Below are positions 1-10,337 of a stretch of DNA of 64,000 bases, piece by piece; position 1 is the first letter of the stretch; every line of letters begins with the position of its first letter. The stretch is from Macrothele yani (lineage: Eukaryota > Arthropoda > Arachnida > Araneae > Macrothelidae): positions 65,495,594-65,559,593 of the forward strand of contig CM077024.1 in NCBI GenBank assembly GCA_039090855.1. Reading direction: 5' to 3'. Below the pieces are notes generated by a model that did not search any database, had not been told where the DNA came from, and saw only the letters and a list, made by a program, of their open reading frames with translations. A program made the position numbers and the translations under genes.

Positions 1-881
1 TCCACAGTTAAACGACAGATAACCTATTTTTTTTTTTTTTTTTTGACACGATGAATGCCTCCACAAAGCAGGAAATAGATCTTAGCCGCGATTCATATTA
101 GGAAGAGTCTTCAATTAGAATGTTGAGCCTCCCTTAATAATGACTAATGAGGATGGAAAAAAACGGTGTTTAATAAAAACACTCTCAGTTTTGAACTGAA
201 GCCAACAATAAAAACTCCTGCATTTAAATAACAGAGAACATGTGTAGTTCACATATCTGTTATAGTTTTACCACCGAGTCGACAAGAAGTTGCAAACACT
301 TTGTAGCCAGCTGGCACAGTTGAACTTCTGCGTCTGCCCAGCAGTGAATCACTGTGGAGACAGGAGCCACCAGCTGGCAGCACACGCATGGATATCAAAG
401 GCAAGCCATGAGGCAACGTTTCATTTTAATTGCTCCTGTTGTCTTGTTTCACTTTAAACTACACCATGGCATGGCTTCAGATTTCCTTTGCTGAACATAA
501 TTTTTTAAAGTGTACTGCACACATTATCATAAAGAAAGAGATTTCCCCGTGTTAATATGAAAACTAGGGTGAAAAAAATGACGCGATACTGATATGTATG
601 TGATATCCTGGTGGTACATCACGTGGATATGGCAGTTCGCACTGTTCTAATAAGATCATAAAAATACCGAAGGGTACGTTTTTTTAAAAAGGATCTTTGT
701 TTTTTTGTCGCATTCACCCATAGCAAGTTAACAGCCCAAAGCCATTTTTTATTTAATTTTTTTTTTTACGTATTTCACGCATTTTTTACGTATTTTACAT
801 TTCCTACATATTTTATGCGTTTTTTACATGTCACATAGAAAACCATTTTTTTTTCATGTAATTGCACAACCGTGGCCCACG
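1..881. other. Non-coding AT-rich stretch, no gene seen
   Basis: I see no coding homology here. The stretch has a poly-T run near 28-44 and a degenerate short array built on TTTTACGTATTT between about 768 and 830. It lies upstream of the mariner relic and may include that element's lost 5' part, but nothing can be aligned. Confidence 0.5.
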
Positions 882-1286
882 GTAACATGAAACGTGTACC
901 TGGACATACTGGAACTTTTTGTAGCACCTCAGTTGCACGCACTCCAACCTTCTGTTATTTTCCAACATGACAGTGCCCCACCACATTGGTCAATAATGGT
1001 TCACGAGTTCCTGAATGCCACGTTTCTGGACAGATGGATTGGCTGTGATGGTCCCATTACATGGCCACCTCATTTGCCCAACATTACCCCTCTAGACTTT
1101 TTCCTGTGAGGTTATGTGAAAGACCAAGTTTACTCTAGTGTTCTGAATGTAGAGATGTTGAAGAGCAGAATAACGGACGCCATTGGTTCTGTCTCTGCTG
1201 AGATGTTAAACGAAACATGGCGTGAAATCGAATATGAGTTACATGTCATCTGGGTCACAAATGGTGCCTATGTGGAGGTGTACTGA
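882..1286 (+). pseudogene. Mariner-family (DD41D-type) transposase, C-terminal relic
   Basis: This is the carboxyl third of an IS630/Tc1/mariner transposase, the enzyme that cuts and pastes its element at TA sites. Visible motifs are NVYLDIL, IFQHDSAPPH (second catalytic Asp) and PLDFFL (third Asp). I count 41 residues between those two Asp, which fits the DD41D (rosa-like) branch. The frame stays open to 1286 except for TGA where the family has W in FFLWG (about 1107) and another TGA just before NVYLD. The tail ends in a TNGAYVEVY-like motif typical of this branch. The DNA-binding domain and first Asp are missing and I found no TIRs, so this is a dead 5'-truncated fragment. No neighbour depends on it. 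Confidence 0.75.
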
Positions 1287-1411
1287 CACTGAAAAAAACA
1301 CTTTATTTGTGCTCCATCATTGTCATGCAATCCCTTTCATGTACCTGTAATAAATTTTGTTTATATTAATTTTTGTAATGTGGGAAAGACTTATGGACAC
1401 TGTATACATAT

Positions 1412-2740
1412 ACTAAAAAAGAAGAAGCATTTTCAACGGGAGCCAAAAGCCAGAGAAAAAAATAATAATAACGTACAATGCAAACAAGCACTGAAAACAT
1501 GCAAGAATACAGAAAGTTTTGAAAATGCTGAGCTTTGGCTTTTTCAAGAACTAGCAAAACACAGCATTAACTCATCTCTACAAACTAGTTGAATATGGGT
1601 TTCTGCTATATCATAAATGTAATTCAGTCAAATGACCCCACAAATCAAAAAACACCTTTTAAGCCATGAAAAGGTGAAATTAATAAGAATCAAAGTTAGC
1701 TCTTACATTTATGATATACATGGCCCGACCCACAATGACTCATCGTCCACAAATCCAAGAAATCTTAGTACAGATTCAATGAATAAAAAAAAAAATTAAA
1801 TTTTGACAATTAGCATGAAACTTGTTGAAACTTTAGACAAAATAATAAAGAAAAGTTGCAATGTGTACACAGTATTGTAAAAATGCTTTACCTAAAAGAA
1901 CAGACTGAATAAATTGATCCTTCCTCCAACAAACAAAAGTTACGGCAGAGCTACGAGGCTCAAAACGCAAAGCATACCACCATAACAAAGGCCAAAAAAT
2001 AATTTAAGCTCAAAGACAAGAAAAAAAATACACCAGTGTTTTGATTTTAAATTAAAAGAACATAAATGAATGTCAGCAAGCATTAAAACACTAAAGAACT
2101 TTTGATTCAAAGGTACCGAAAAGAAAATAAAAAAACAAAAAACTGACCTAGGAAACAAGCACAGTTAAGTGATGTCAATACATCCAACATGGCCATTTTG
2201 AATGAGCCACGGAACTCTCTCTGGCATTGAAAAGAAAGCCACCCAACAGGCAGACTGCACAAAAAAAAAAAAAAAAACGCTATCTGCAGAAAATGCAGCC
2301 CACCAATGAAAACTCCCAAATGAAAAATTAATAAACTCATTGTCTGGAAAGAGCAGAAACTCAACAGAATACAAGAAAAATATCCTCAAACATAGCCTAA
2401 ATGTATTTAATGTTATTTACCTGTATTAAAATACCTTAAAGTAAATCTATAAAAATTATTCAGTTTCTTATAAAATTTTCTTAATTTATACTATTCTTAT
2501 GTTTTTTATTCTTGAGATCGAATAACTATTTCACATTTTAAACTTTTTATCAGTAATTTTTATTTTATTTTATTATTATTTTTTATAATGAAATTGTTTT
2601 ATCTATAACAGTAAAGGTTCCAAAAAGGTAGTTAATATACCTCTTCCAGACAAACTTCTAAAAAGGCTTTCATTGGCCAAAATCATTTTATTAATTGTGA
2701 TGCAATTAAATTAGATCTGCTAACCTAACCCAATTGTAAG
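1412..2740 (+). repeat. Left arm of a large palindrome around a Penelope-like RT
   Basis: This stretch is an imperfect reverse complement of 4065-5372. Matching landmarks are TTCAACGGGAGCC near 1434 against GGCTCCCGTTGAA near 5337, the run around GGTACCGAAAAGAAAA near 2112 against TTTTCTTTTTGGTACC near 4657, and AGATCTGCTAACCTAA near 2713 against its complement near 4071. The arm is non-coding and A/T-rich. It contains its own small hairpin (about 1606-1725, ATCATAAATGTAA against TTACATTTATGAT). The roughly 1.3-kb spacer between the arms holds the RT relic. Confidence 0.85.
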
Positions 2741-3990
2741 TACTATTTTTCTTAAAGTTGTTTTAATAAAGTTAGCTGTTACTTGGTTCTGGAAAAATCT
2801 ATTGATAAGAAAACCCATGTGTTCACAGAAATCCGAAGTTTTGCTGCAGATTCTTGGAATTCTAAGTACCTGTGAAATAAGGACATTCTCTATTACTTTA
2901 GCGGATATCTTATTTGTCCAGTGTAAACATTTAATTACTTTAAAAGGAAAATTCTTTCTTTTATCATTTGGGCTAATGGTAGGGTTACCATTATTAAGCT
3001 TTATACTTAAATCTAAGAAATCAAGCTCCTGGTTATTTTGGTTAGTTTTACTTAATTTTAGACAGCTAGTGTAAATATTTGAAAAATCATTCTATATTAT
3101 TTCAGAGTTATTAATACAGAGCAAACCATCAATACATCTGTAAGTATACAAGTAGCTATCAGAGTTCAAGGACCTATATTTTATAAACTGATACTTTTTA
3201 TAGAATAGAAACAGTTTACAAACACTTGTGGAGTGGGAGCATCCCATAGGAATGCCATTTATTTGCTTATAGAGAGATCGGTTATAAAGCACATGGTTAT
3301 TATTAATGCAACAGTTAAGTAAGGTATTCCATGTATTTGCTTTAACTATTTGGTTATTTTTAAATTCTACAAAACAACTCCTTAAGTGTGGAAATAATAT
3401 CTGAAAGAGGCAGATTAGTATATAGGTTCTCAAAATCATAACTACTAATGTCTATGGGCCTTAAGCTAAAAATAGAAGAAATCACTTCGGAATTATTTAT
3501 TATCCAAAAATACTTGTTCTGCATATTAGTACTGTTTCTAATGAGTTCCAAAACTTTTTTTAGAAGTGCTTCAAAAGCCTGGTCTATTTTCTTTTTATGA
3601 CTCCTAACACCACTGGCTATGAACCTGAATTTCACCAGATTTTTATGAAACTTTACAGTAGCAAAAAGAAAAGGAAATTCAGGCTCATAACCCTTAATCA
3701 AGGGAATCTTTAGTTTTCTGTGGTAGAATTTAAACAGATTACCAAGTTGTTTGGTACTGTACCTGACAGGCTCATAGGTAACTCTATTATTAAGTTCTTG
3801 ATTAATTAATTCAAAAAAGAAACTTTTACAAATAATTGCAAAATTATTATTAGCTTTATCAGTGGTTGTAAAAGTATCTTTCTCTTAAAGTTCAGAGAGA
3901 GACTTTTTGAAGCACTGGAGAACTGCAGATTTCTGTCTAAGCATATCCTAAGACCGGCCAATTTTTCAGAGAAGCTAAAGTTAATGTTGT
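2741..3990 (-). pseudogene. Penelope-like reverse transcriptase relic (palindrome spacer)
   Basis: Read on the minus strand this is a reverse transcriptase of the Penelope-like/telomerase-related group. In order I see DKANNNFAII (3850s), a KFHKN..KFRFIASG block (3660-3600), FWIINNS, SSYDFENLYTNLP (motif A region, about 3445), GIPMG (motif B, about 3250) and YRCIDGLL at the catalytic YxDD site (about 3130), so the second Asp is now Gly. A further LDxLDLSIKL block runs down to about 2990. It is broken by several frameshifts and stops, and I see no GIY-YIG endonuclease after the RT. It fills the spacer between two 1.3-kb inverted repeats, so the arms may be its terminal repeats. The exact Penelope clade is unknown; a Naiad/Hydra-type lineage is a guess. 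Confidence 0.75.
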
Positions 3991-4064
3991 ACTTCCACCT
4001 GCAAAAGCCTCAATTGGCTGATTGAATGCCAAACTAGCCTATTAACATCTTGAGTCCTTAACAA

Positions 4065-5372
4065 AGTTAGGTTAGCAGATCTAATTTAATTGCATCACAG
4101 TTAATAAAATGATTCTGGCCAATGAAAGCCTTTTTAGATGTTGGTCTAGAGGATGTATATTAACTACCTTTTTGGAACCTTTAGTGCTATCATAAAAGTT
4201 TCATTATAAAAGTAAAAAATAATAAAATAAAATAAAAATTACTAATAAAAAGTTTAAAATGTTAAATAGTTATTCGATCTCAAGAATAACAAACATAAAA
4301 ATAGTATAAATTAAGAAAAATTTATAAGAAACTGAAGAACATCTGTAGATTTACTTTAAGGTATTTTAATACAGGTAAATAACATTTTGGCGGTGTTTGA
4401 TGATATTTTTTTTGTATTCTGTTGAGTTTCTGCTCTTTCCAGACAGTGAGTTTATTAATTTTTCACTTGGGAGTTTTCATTGGTGGGTTGCATTTTCTGC
4501 GGATTTTTTTTTTTTTTTTTTTGTGGTCTGCCTGTTGGGTAGCTTCCTTTTCAATGCCAGAGAGAGTTCCGTGGCTCATTCAAAATGGCCATGTTGGATG
4601 TATTGACATCACTTAACTGTGCTTGTTTTCCTAGGTCAGTTTTTTCGTTTTTTATTTTCTTTTTGGTACCTTTGAATCAAAAGTTCTTTAGTGTTTAAAT
4701 GCTTGCTGACATTCATTTATGTTCTTTTAATTTAAAATCAAAACACTGGTGTATTTTTTTTCTTGCCTTTGAGCTTGAATTATTTTTTGGCCTTTGTTCT
4801 GGTGGCATGCTTTGCGTTTTGAGCCTCATGGCTCTGCCGTAACTTTTGTCTGTTGGAGGAAGGATCAATTTATTGAGTCTGTTCTTTTAGGTAATGCATT
4901 TTTACAATACTGTGTACATATTGCAACTTTTCTTTATTATTTTGTCTAAAGTCTCAACAAGTCTTGTGGTAATTGTCAAAATTTAATTGTTTTTTTACTC
5001 ATTGAATATGTACTAAGATTTCCTGGATTTGCGGATGACAAATTTTTGTGGGTCAGCCATGTATGTCATAAATGTAAAAGCTAAATTTGATTCTTATTAA
5101 TTTCACCTTTTCATGGCATAAAAGGTGTTTTTTGATCTGTGGGGTCATTTGATTGAATTACATTTATGACATAGCAAAAACCCATATTCAACTAGGTCTT
5201 TGTAGAGATGAGTTAATGATGTCTTTTGCTGGTCCTTGATTGCCAAAGCTCAGCATTTTCAAAACTTTCCGCATTTTTGCATGCTCTTCACTGCTTGTTT
5301 GCAATATATGCTTTTTGTTTTTTTCTCTGGCTGTTGGCTCCCGTTGAAAATACTTCTTCTTTTCGAGTGTTT
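4065..5372 (-). repeat. Right arm of the large palindrome
   Basis: This is the reverse complement of 1412-2740 with scattered substitutions and small indels, mainly in homopolymers (for example the T run near 4503). It holds no coding signal. The sub-hairpin ACATTTATGACAT near 5160 and its partner near 5066 repeat the small inverted pair seen in the left arm. Confidence 0.85.
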
Positions 5373-5487
5373 TTCTGAGAATTCTTCTTTGCTGCTTTTG
5401 TGCATTTGGGTTTTCAAAGAAAAGTTTTCAAAAAATATTTTCAAAAAATATTTTTTTTTGTTCCTTCCTGATGTTTGTTTACACTTA

Positions 5488-6709
5488 CACTGAAGTGCCA
5501 GAAAAACTCGTACACCAGTCTAATACTTGGTAGGTCCCCCACGGGAGTGCAGGATTGCAGAAATACGACGGGGCATGGACTCCACTAGTTTCTGGAAATA
5601 TGCTGTAGGCAATGCCACCATACTTCCTACAGAGGCGTTCCACAATTCAGGCGTATTCCGAGGTCTCGGATTTTTGTGTTCGATAGCGCGTTGCATGGAA
5701 TCCCAAATGTGTTCTATCACATTCATATCTGGGGACTTGGGTGGGAATGGCAACACCCAAAACTCAGATGAGTGCTCCTCTAACCATAATGTGGTGTCCC
5801 AACACTTGGGTAGAGGCGCATTGTCCTGTTGGAACAAGCCCAGCCCATCAGCATGAATGTAGGACATGAACGACCGTACCTAGACAGAAAGGATGTGCAC
5901 ATAGCGTTGGTCAGTCACAGACGCTTGTAGACATACCAGGGGTCCCAGTGAAGTCCAGCTAAACACACCCCATACCATTACGGACCCCCCCCCCCCACCA
6001 GCCGGTACAGTTCCCTGTCGGCAGGCGAGATCCATGGCTTCATGGGGTTTGTGCCACATACGAATCCTTCCATCTGCCCGATACAGTTGGAAACGTGACT
6101 CGTCAGACCAGGCTACTTGTTTCCAGTCATCAAGTGTCCAGTGGCGATGTTGCCGTGCCCAAGCGAGGCGCATAGCTCTGTGTCATGCACCCATCAAGGG
6201 GACTAGAGTTGGGCGTCAGCTCCCAAAGCCCATATTGTGCAGGGTACGTTGCACAGTCCAGACGCTGATACTTGTTGAGGCTCCAGCATTGAATTCCGAT
6301 GCTGCGAGAGTGTTGCACGCCTATCGCATGAAACGATTCTTGACAGCCGACAATGGTCAAGTTCACCGAATGTCTTTTTACGGTCACACTGGTATCGTAG
6401 GTGGGAGGTTTTGCCAGAATTCTTGTAATCATGGTACACCCTTGCAATGGTCGTCCGTGAAAATCCGAACTTCGCTTCTACCTACGAAATACTATGGCCC
6501 ATCTCACGAGCGCCAACTACGACACCGCATTGAAAATCGCTTAACTAATTATTACTTGTCATTCTCATGCCAAAAACAGCTCTGACAGCTGGCAAGGATG
6601 TCTATCGCTTTATATACACAATGGCGGATGCAATCGAGTACATGCGTAGGTGACTTTGCTATGTATTTTGCATAAGCTCGTCTGTACCAGTTTTTCTGGC
6701 ACTTCAGTG
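5488..6709 (-). mobile_element. Tc1-like DNA transposon with TIRs
   Basis: Terminal inverted repeats of about 30 bp begin CACTGAAGTGCCAGAAAAAC at 5488 and end with the complement at 6709. The left flank is TA. The right flank reads TG, probably a mutated TA next to a TATG microsatellite. The 1222-bp length is normal for Tc1. The transposase lies on the minus strand. Confidence 0.9.
5520..6450 (-). pseudogene. Tc1-like transposase, decayed
   Basis: This is a DDE transposase for TA-targeted cut-and-paste movement. Minus-strand motifs are SWWSDESRFQL-like VAWSDESRFQLYRADGR (first Asp, about 6115), VMVWGVFSW (about 5960), LFQQDNAP (second Asp, about 5835) and SPDMNVIEHIWD (Glu, about 5715). It ends ...RGGPTKY at 5520, a standard family terminus. 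The amino-terminal helix-turn-helix half is barely readable between 6450 and 6180 because of stops and shifts. A C run near 5985-5997 has expanded inside the GGGS part of the reading frame. All three catalytic positions survive, but the frame is broken at least twice, so it is inactive. Confidence 0.85.
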
Positions 6710-6710
6710 T

Positions 6711-6745
6711 GTGTATGTATGTATGTATGTATATATATATATGCA
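6711..6745. repeat. TATG microsatellite
   Basis: A short (TATG/TGTA)n array passing into (TA)n directly abuts the right end of the Tc1 element. Confidence 0.9.
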
Positions 6746-7315
6746 TTACTTCTTTCACTACACAATTCTTTTTCATTCCAGAATAGTTCTCTCAACCCTC
6801 AAGCCAAATGAAAGAAGAAATAACAAACAAAATGAATGTTCCAAAGTGCAGACCTTCAAAAATCTATGCATGTGGATTTCAGCAAGCACTTGACATTATG
6901 TATGTTTGGCTCTGCATTCAACATGTCAGAGAAAAAAGTACCGGTAACTATTATAATGATAATTTCATAATCTAGAGCCTCACTTCAATCATTGGTACCA
7001 AACTTGTTAATTCCATGGATATTAAATATGATTAAGAGCAGTTTGTTGTTAAACTTCAGAACGAAGAAATACTATCTGAATGTGACAATTCTTTCTCCCC
7101 CATGTGGAATAATGGATGAACTATAAAAAATGGTCTGCAGACTTTCACTCATACGTGACTTTAGTTGATGGTAACACCTCCATTCTCATCAAGTAATAGG
7201 AGCCCTACAATTCCTCAATTATACGGGACGTTTTCTTTAGCAGGCTGTCTTGTACCTTGTGATGCTGTTATCAACTTTATTCTGAAAAGAATTTTCAGTA
7301 CATTTTCACCAGTAT

Positions 7316-7351
<36 letters not shown>

Positions 7352-7769
7352 GCACGCACATGCTTTTGTTTCTAGTCCTTTTTTTTTTCTGTAAAAAAAA
7401 AAAAATATGCATATGAAAAGAACTGTTTTATAGATTGTTTTTTTTTTTTATTAAAAAAGAAACATTTTCCCTTATATAATTATTTTTAACTACTACATTT
7501 GTTCTTTTATTGTTACTAGAGCTATCTGCACAATTATTGTACATTATCATTTCTAAAAATAATAACTACACAATATTAGAAAAGTCGCAAAAATTAACAA
7601 TGCCAACGACAGCCTGCTAAAAATGCACTGATTACAACAGAAATGGTGGTATGAGACTCTTCCTGTGGAGATAATGGAGGTGGTGGGAGGTGGTGCCACC
7701 TAGCAAAGTCATCCATTACCAAAAGGTACTAGTCTGCTTCCTAAAGTCCATCAGTTTGAATTAACTTGG
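6746..7769. other. Non-coding stretch with a TG microsatellite
   Basis: No gene is recognisable. A (TG)n run lies at about 7318-7347 and A/T homopolymers at 7380-7460. Apparent small reading frames here are produced by the microsatellites. Confidence 0.55.
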
Positions 7770-8335
7770 TTATTCTTCAACCTTTGTTTGAAAGCCAATG
7801 GAGTCTGTAATACTGGTTTGTGTCGTTTCACTCACCGCTTTTTGCTGTGTGGCGACACTGCGCCGATGTATGAGACGTGCAATTGCCGACTCACCGTCAC
7901 TCATCTTCTGTCTACCTGTGTTCGTTTTCGTGATGTACGTTTTCATTTCTTTCATTCTCATTTGTTGACCGAGGACGCCGCTACACTGCAGCGGCTCCTC
8001 AATGACCACTGTGATACTCTTGCCGTGTTTTCATTTTTTAAAGAAATTGACTATTTTAAACGTATCTAGATTTTAGCCTTATCATCATCATCCTCATTTC
8101 TCAGTTTTACTGAATCAGCTAGATTTTAATCATTGTATCATGTTTTTAATACTGTTTGTTTCATTATCTTTTTTAGCCCTTCCATCGTTCTCATTCTTTA
8201 GTTTTATTTGATCAGCCATATTTTAAGCTTCATAGCACGTTTTTAATACTGTTTGTTTGTCTGTCTTATGTCTGGCGCTCTTTGGCCAAACATGGCCCTT
8301 GCGCCATAAAAATCAAACAACCAACCAACTAATAC
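7770..8335 (+). pseudogene. LINE 3' end (I/Jockey-group) with terminal UTR
   Basis: An open stretch at 7788-8069 encodes the C-terminal tail of a non-LTR retrotransposon protein. It has THRFLLCGDTAPM followed by a cysteine pattern C.C...LTVTHLLSTC and a basic end FFKEIDYFKRI. This tail follows the RT/RNase H region in I-, LOA- and Jockey-group LINEs and is thought to bind nucleic acid. The 3' UTR has partly repeated TTTAATACTGTTTGTTT segments (8145, 8242) and ends GGCCAAACATGGCCCTTGCG..ATAAAAATCAAACAACCAAC, a familiar LINE terminus in arthropods. The RT domain is absent, as expected for 5' truncation at insertion. The clade is not certain. Confidence 0.65.
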
Positions 8336-8654
8336 TGGTTTGTATCTTTTGCTTAAGAGAGGACACAATATTTCTAGATTCCTAGAAGGCCAACATTTTA
8401 TCATACAAAGGCCAGATGTGGCACAAAATCACATAATCATATTCCAAAAGAGAAGAAAATGCTGGTCAATTGTACAATTGGCAGCACTAATGATATACGA
8501 AAATTATTAAAACATCTTATGAAAACTGCACATATTTGTCTATCATGTCTATAGTGAGCACAAAGACAAAATATCTCTGCATCTATGAAGCAATGATCAT
8601 GTCTAACACATACTTTCATGACAATGATGGGCGAAACAAGTAACGAGAAATAAC

Positions 8655-8876
8655 AAATAAAGGTAAGTAGATCACGTTAGTTACGTTCAGAGATTAGAAC
8701 TTTTTCAAAGAAGTTCATAAGTTGGGAGCTTTCAACCTTGTCTTAGGTCTTCATCATGCCAATGGAGGACTAAGATTGTTTCCAGATTCTACGTTTGAAT
8801 TTTTGTTATTTTTGTTGCCCGATTTTAGAATCGATCTCTAGATTATCGAGATGTAGAGTGGAGATTCTGAATTGTA
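8655..8876 (-). repeat. Inverted 5' copy of the Penelope 3' end
   Basis: Near-identical reverse complement of 10109-10337, running from AAATAAAGGTAAGTAGATCAC to GATTCTGAATTG. Read on the minus strand it contains the last codons of the element and a hammerhead-like motif. Confidence 0.85.
8724..8762 (-). ncRNA. Hammerhead-ribozyme-like motif (decayed), inverted copy
   Basis: The minus strand reads TTGG-C(A)TGATGA, then AGACCT-AAGACA-AGGTT (stem II with loop), then GAAAGCTC followed by CCAA. This matches the hammerhead core CUGANGA...GAA with stem I TTGG/CCAA, palindromic AGCT as a minimal stem III and C at the cleavage position. An extra A after C3 and a G.U at the base of stem II probably make it inactive. 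Penelope-like elements are known to carry such minimal hammerheads. Confidence 0.6.
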
Positions 8877-9195
8877 AGTATTCTAATCAAAGATCTCTAT
8901 GATTGTTTCCACACCATTCATGAACACAGTTGTTTTGTTTTCAACAAAATTGTTTATTAACAATGATGGTCTTCCCATGGGCTCACCTCTCTCTCCTCTT
9001 CTCACAGAGATTTACATGCAACAAATTGATTCTGAATTGCAAGTATTCTAATCAAAGATATCTATGATTGTTTCCACACCATTCTTGAACAGTTGTTTTG
9101 TTTTCAACAGGATTTTTAACAAACAACAAACTGGTCTTCCCATGGGCTCACCTCTTTCTCCTCTTCTCGCAGAGATTTACATGCAACAAATTGAA
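8863..9195 (+). repeat. Tandem duplication of an RT segment (2 x 165 bp)
   Basis: GATTCTGAATTGxAAGTATT starts at both 8863 and 9028. Each copy runs through the motif-B codons CTTCCCATGGGCTCACC to GCAACAAATTG. The copies differ at several bases plus a small indel, so the duplication is not recent. Only the second copy is in frame with the downstream coding region. Confidence 0.85.
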
Positions 9196-10238
9196 GATTC
9201 TGCCATTCCACACCATCTTTTTCAACCTTCCTTGTGGTTAAAATATGCTGATGGCAATTTCATTAGCTGGCCCCATCCCGAGTCTGAACTAGAGAACCTG
9301 ATTAACTCCATTACAGAAAAATATCCATCTATTAAACTCACTAAATCTAGTGAAAAGAATAACAAAAATGATTTCCTGGATGTTTCCATCTGCAGAAACT
9401 CTGATCTCTCCATCTCATGTTCTGTGTATCATAAACCTTCTGCTGCCACCAGCATCATTCCCTTCGAATCATTTATTATGCATCTCTACAAGTTTGCAGC
9501 ATTAAAGTCTTACATCTACAGGGCTCATCTCATATGCAACAACCAACTTTCTCTTCAAGAAGAATTCTCTGTAATTTATATAATAGCACATTCTCATGGT
9601 TTCCCTGCTCTTACAGTCAACAACCTCATCAAGAAATATGAAAACAAGTTGAAAATTGAATGCCTCCATCATCAAAAGAAGGAAAACCTAAAATTATCTG
9701 GATCTATTCCTTACCGTCCTTCCTCTGCTTATAAGTTACAAAATCTTTTCAGAAGTTTTGGTTACCACCTGGCCATTAAATCCCCCCCCCCAACCATCAT
9801 GAAGCTATTACAAAGTGATAGGAACAAAATTGTAAATCTTGATCTCCTAGGAGTTTACTGCATTCCTATCTCTTCTTCCACAGATGATAGTTTTTACATT
9901 GGAAGTATGTACACAAGCATTTTAACCATAGAATTTCAGAACATGGAAGAGATGTTTTGAAAGGCAATCCAAATACTGCCTTGTCTATTTTGATAATGGA
10001 AAACACTTCTGCTATTCCCCGCAGGTATGAAGCAAAACGTATTGCTTCTTTTGACAATCATTTTGCCCTCCATTACCACGAAAGCCTGGAAATTCTCTTC
10101 GGCCCAAAGACTTGCAATTCAGAATCTTCACTCTACATTCCAATGATCTGGAGATCGATTCTAAAATATGGCAATAAAAATAACAACAAAAATTCAAATG
10201 TAGAATCTGGAAACAATCTTAGTCCTCCATTGGAGTGA
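9064..10238 (+). pseudogene. Penelope-like polyprotein: RT C-half plus GIY-YIG
   Basis: An open 298-residue frame (9064-9960) carries QTGLPMGSPLSP (RT motif B), then LKYADGNFISWPH at the catalytic YxDD site. Asp-Asp has become Asp-Gly, which should abolish polymerisation. Next comes DFLDVSI, a thumb region, and at residues 270-290 GVYCIP...SFYIGS, the start of a GIY-YIG nicking endonuclease. The protein then shifts frame at about 9957 and continues to 10238 with the family's C-terminal block (TALSIL...AIPRRYEAKRIASF...ESLEILF...IWRSILK). The RT amino half (finger motifs) is missing. RT and GIY-YIG in one protein is the hallmark of EN+ Penelope-like elements, which prime reverse transcription at the nick they cut. 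Confidence 0.85.
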
Positions 10239-10337
10239 TGAAGACCTAAGACAAGATTGAAAGCTCCCAACTTATGAACTTCTTTGAAAAAGTTCTCATT
10301 TCTGAACATAACTAGCGTGATCTACTTACCTTTATTT
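10109..10337 (+). repeat. Penelope 3' terminal repeat
   Basis: This is the 3' end of the Penelope-like copy, matching 8655-8876 in reverse. It spans the last about 40 codons, the hammerhead-like motif and about 65 bp of 3' UTR to AGATCTACTTACC-like sequence. Confidence 0.85.
10229..10272 (+). ncRNA. Hammerhead-ribozyme-like motif (decayed), 3' copy
   Basis: The plus strand reads TTGG-AG-TGATGA, AGACCT-AAGACA-AGATT, GAAAGCTC, CCAA. It has the same core and stems as the inverted copy at 8724. The conserved C3 is lost (AG instead of C) and stem II has an extra mismatch, so it is probably inactive. It starts at the end of the coding region, the position reported for Penelope-like hammerheads. 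Confidence 0.6.

Larger units (their letters stand above)
8655..10337 (+). mobile_element. Penelope-like element with inverted terminal repeats
   Basis: A Penelope-like retroelement copy has its 3' end (C-terminal codons, hammerhead-like motif, 3' UTR; about 10109-10337) repeated in reverse orientation at its 5' side (8655-8876), giving about 225-bp inverted ends. Between them are a partially duplicated RT segment and one coding frame. Penelope-like elements are known for truncated or inverted terminal copies, and this is a clear example. Confidence 0.8.

Noticed and set aside
1320..1592. Frame with FVYINFCNVGKTY that could pass for a GIY-YIG end of the nearby Penelope-like RT
   Set aside because: Wrong strand relative to the RT, no further GIY-YIG residues, and it runs into the non-coding palindrome arm.
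7165..7416. Frame at 7165-7416 and its minus-strand mirror
   Set aside because: Driven by (TG)n and poly-T/A tracts; no homology visible.
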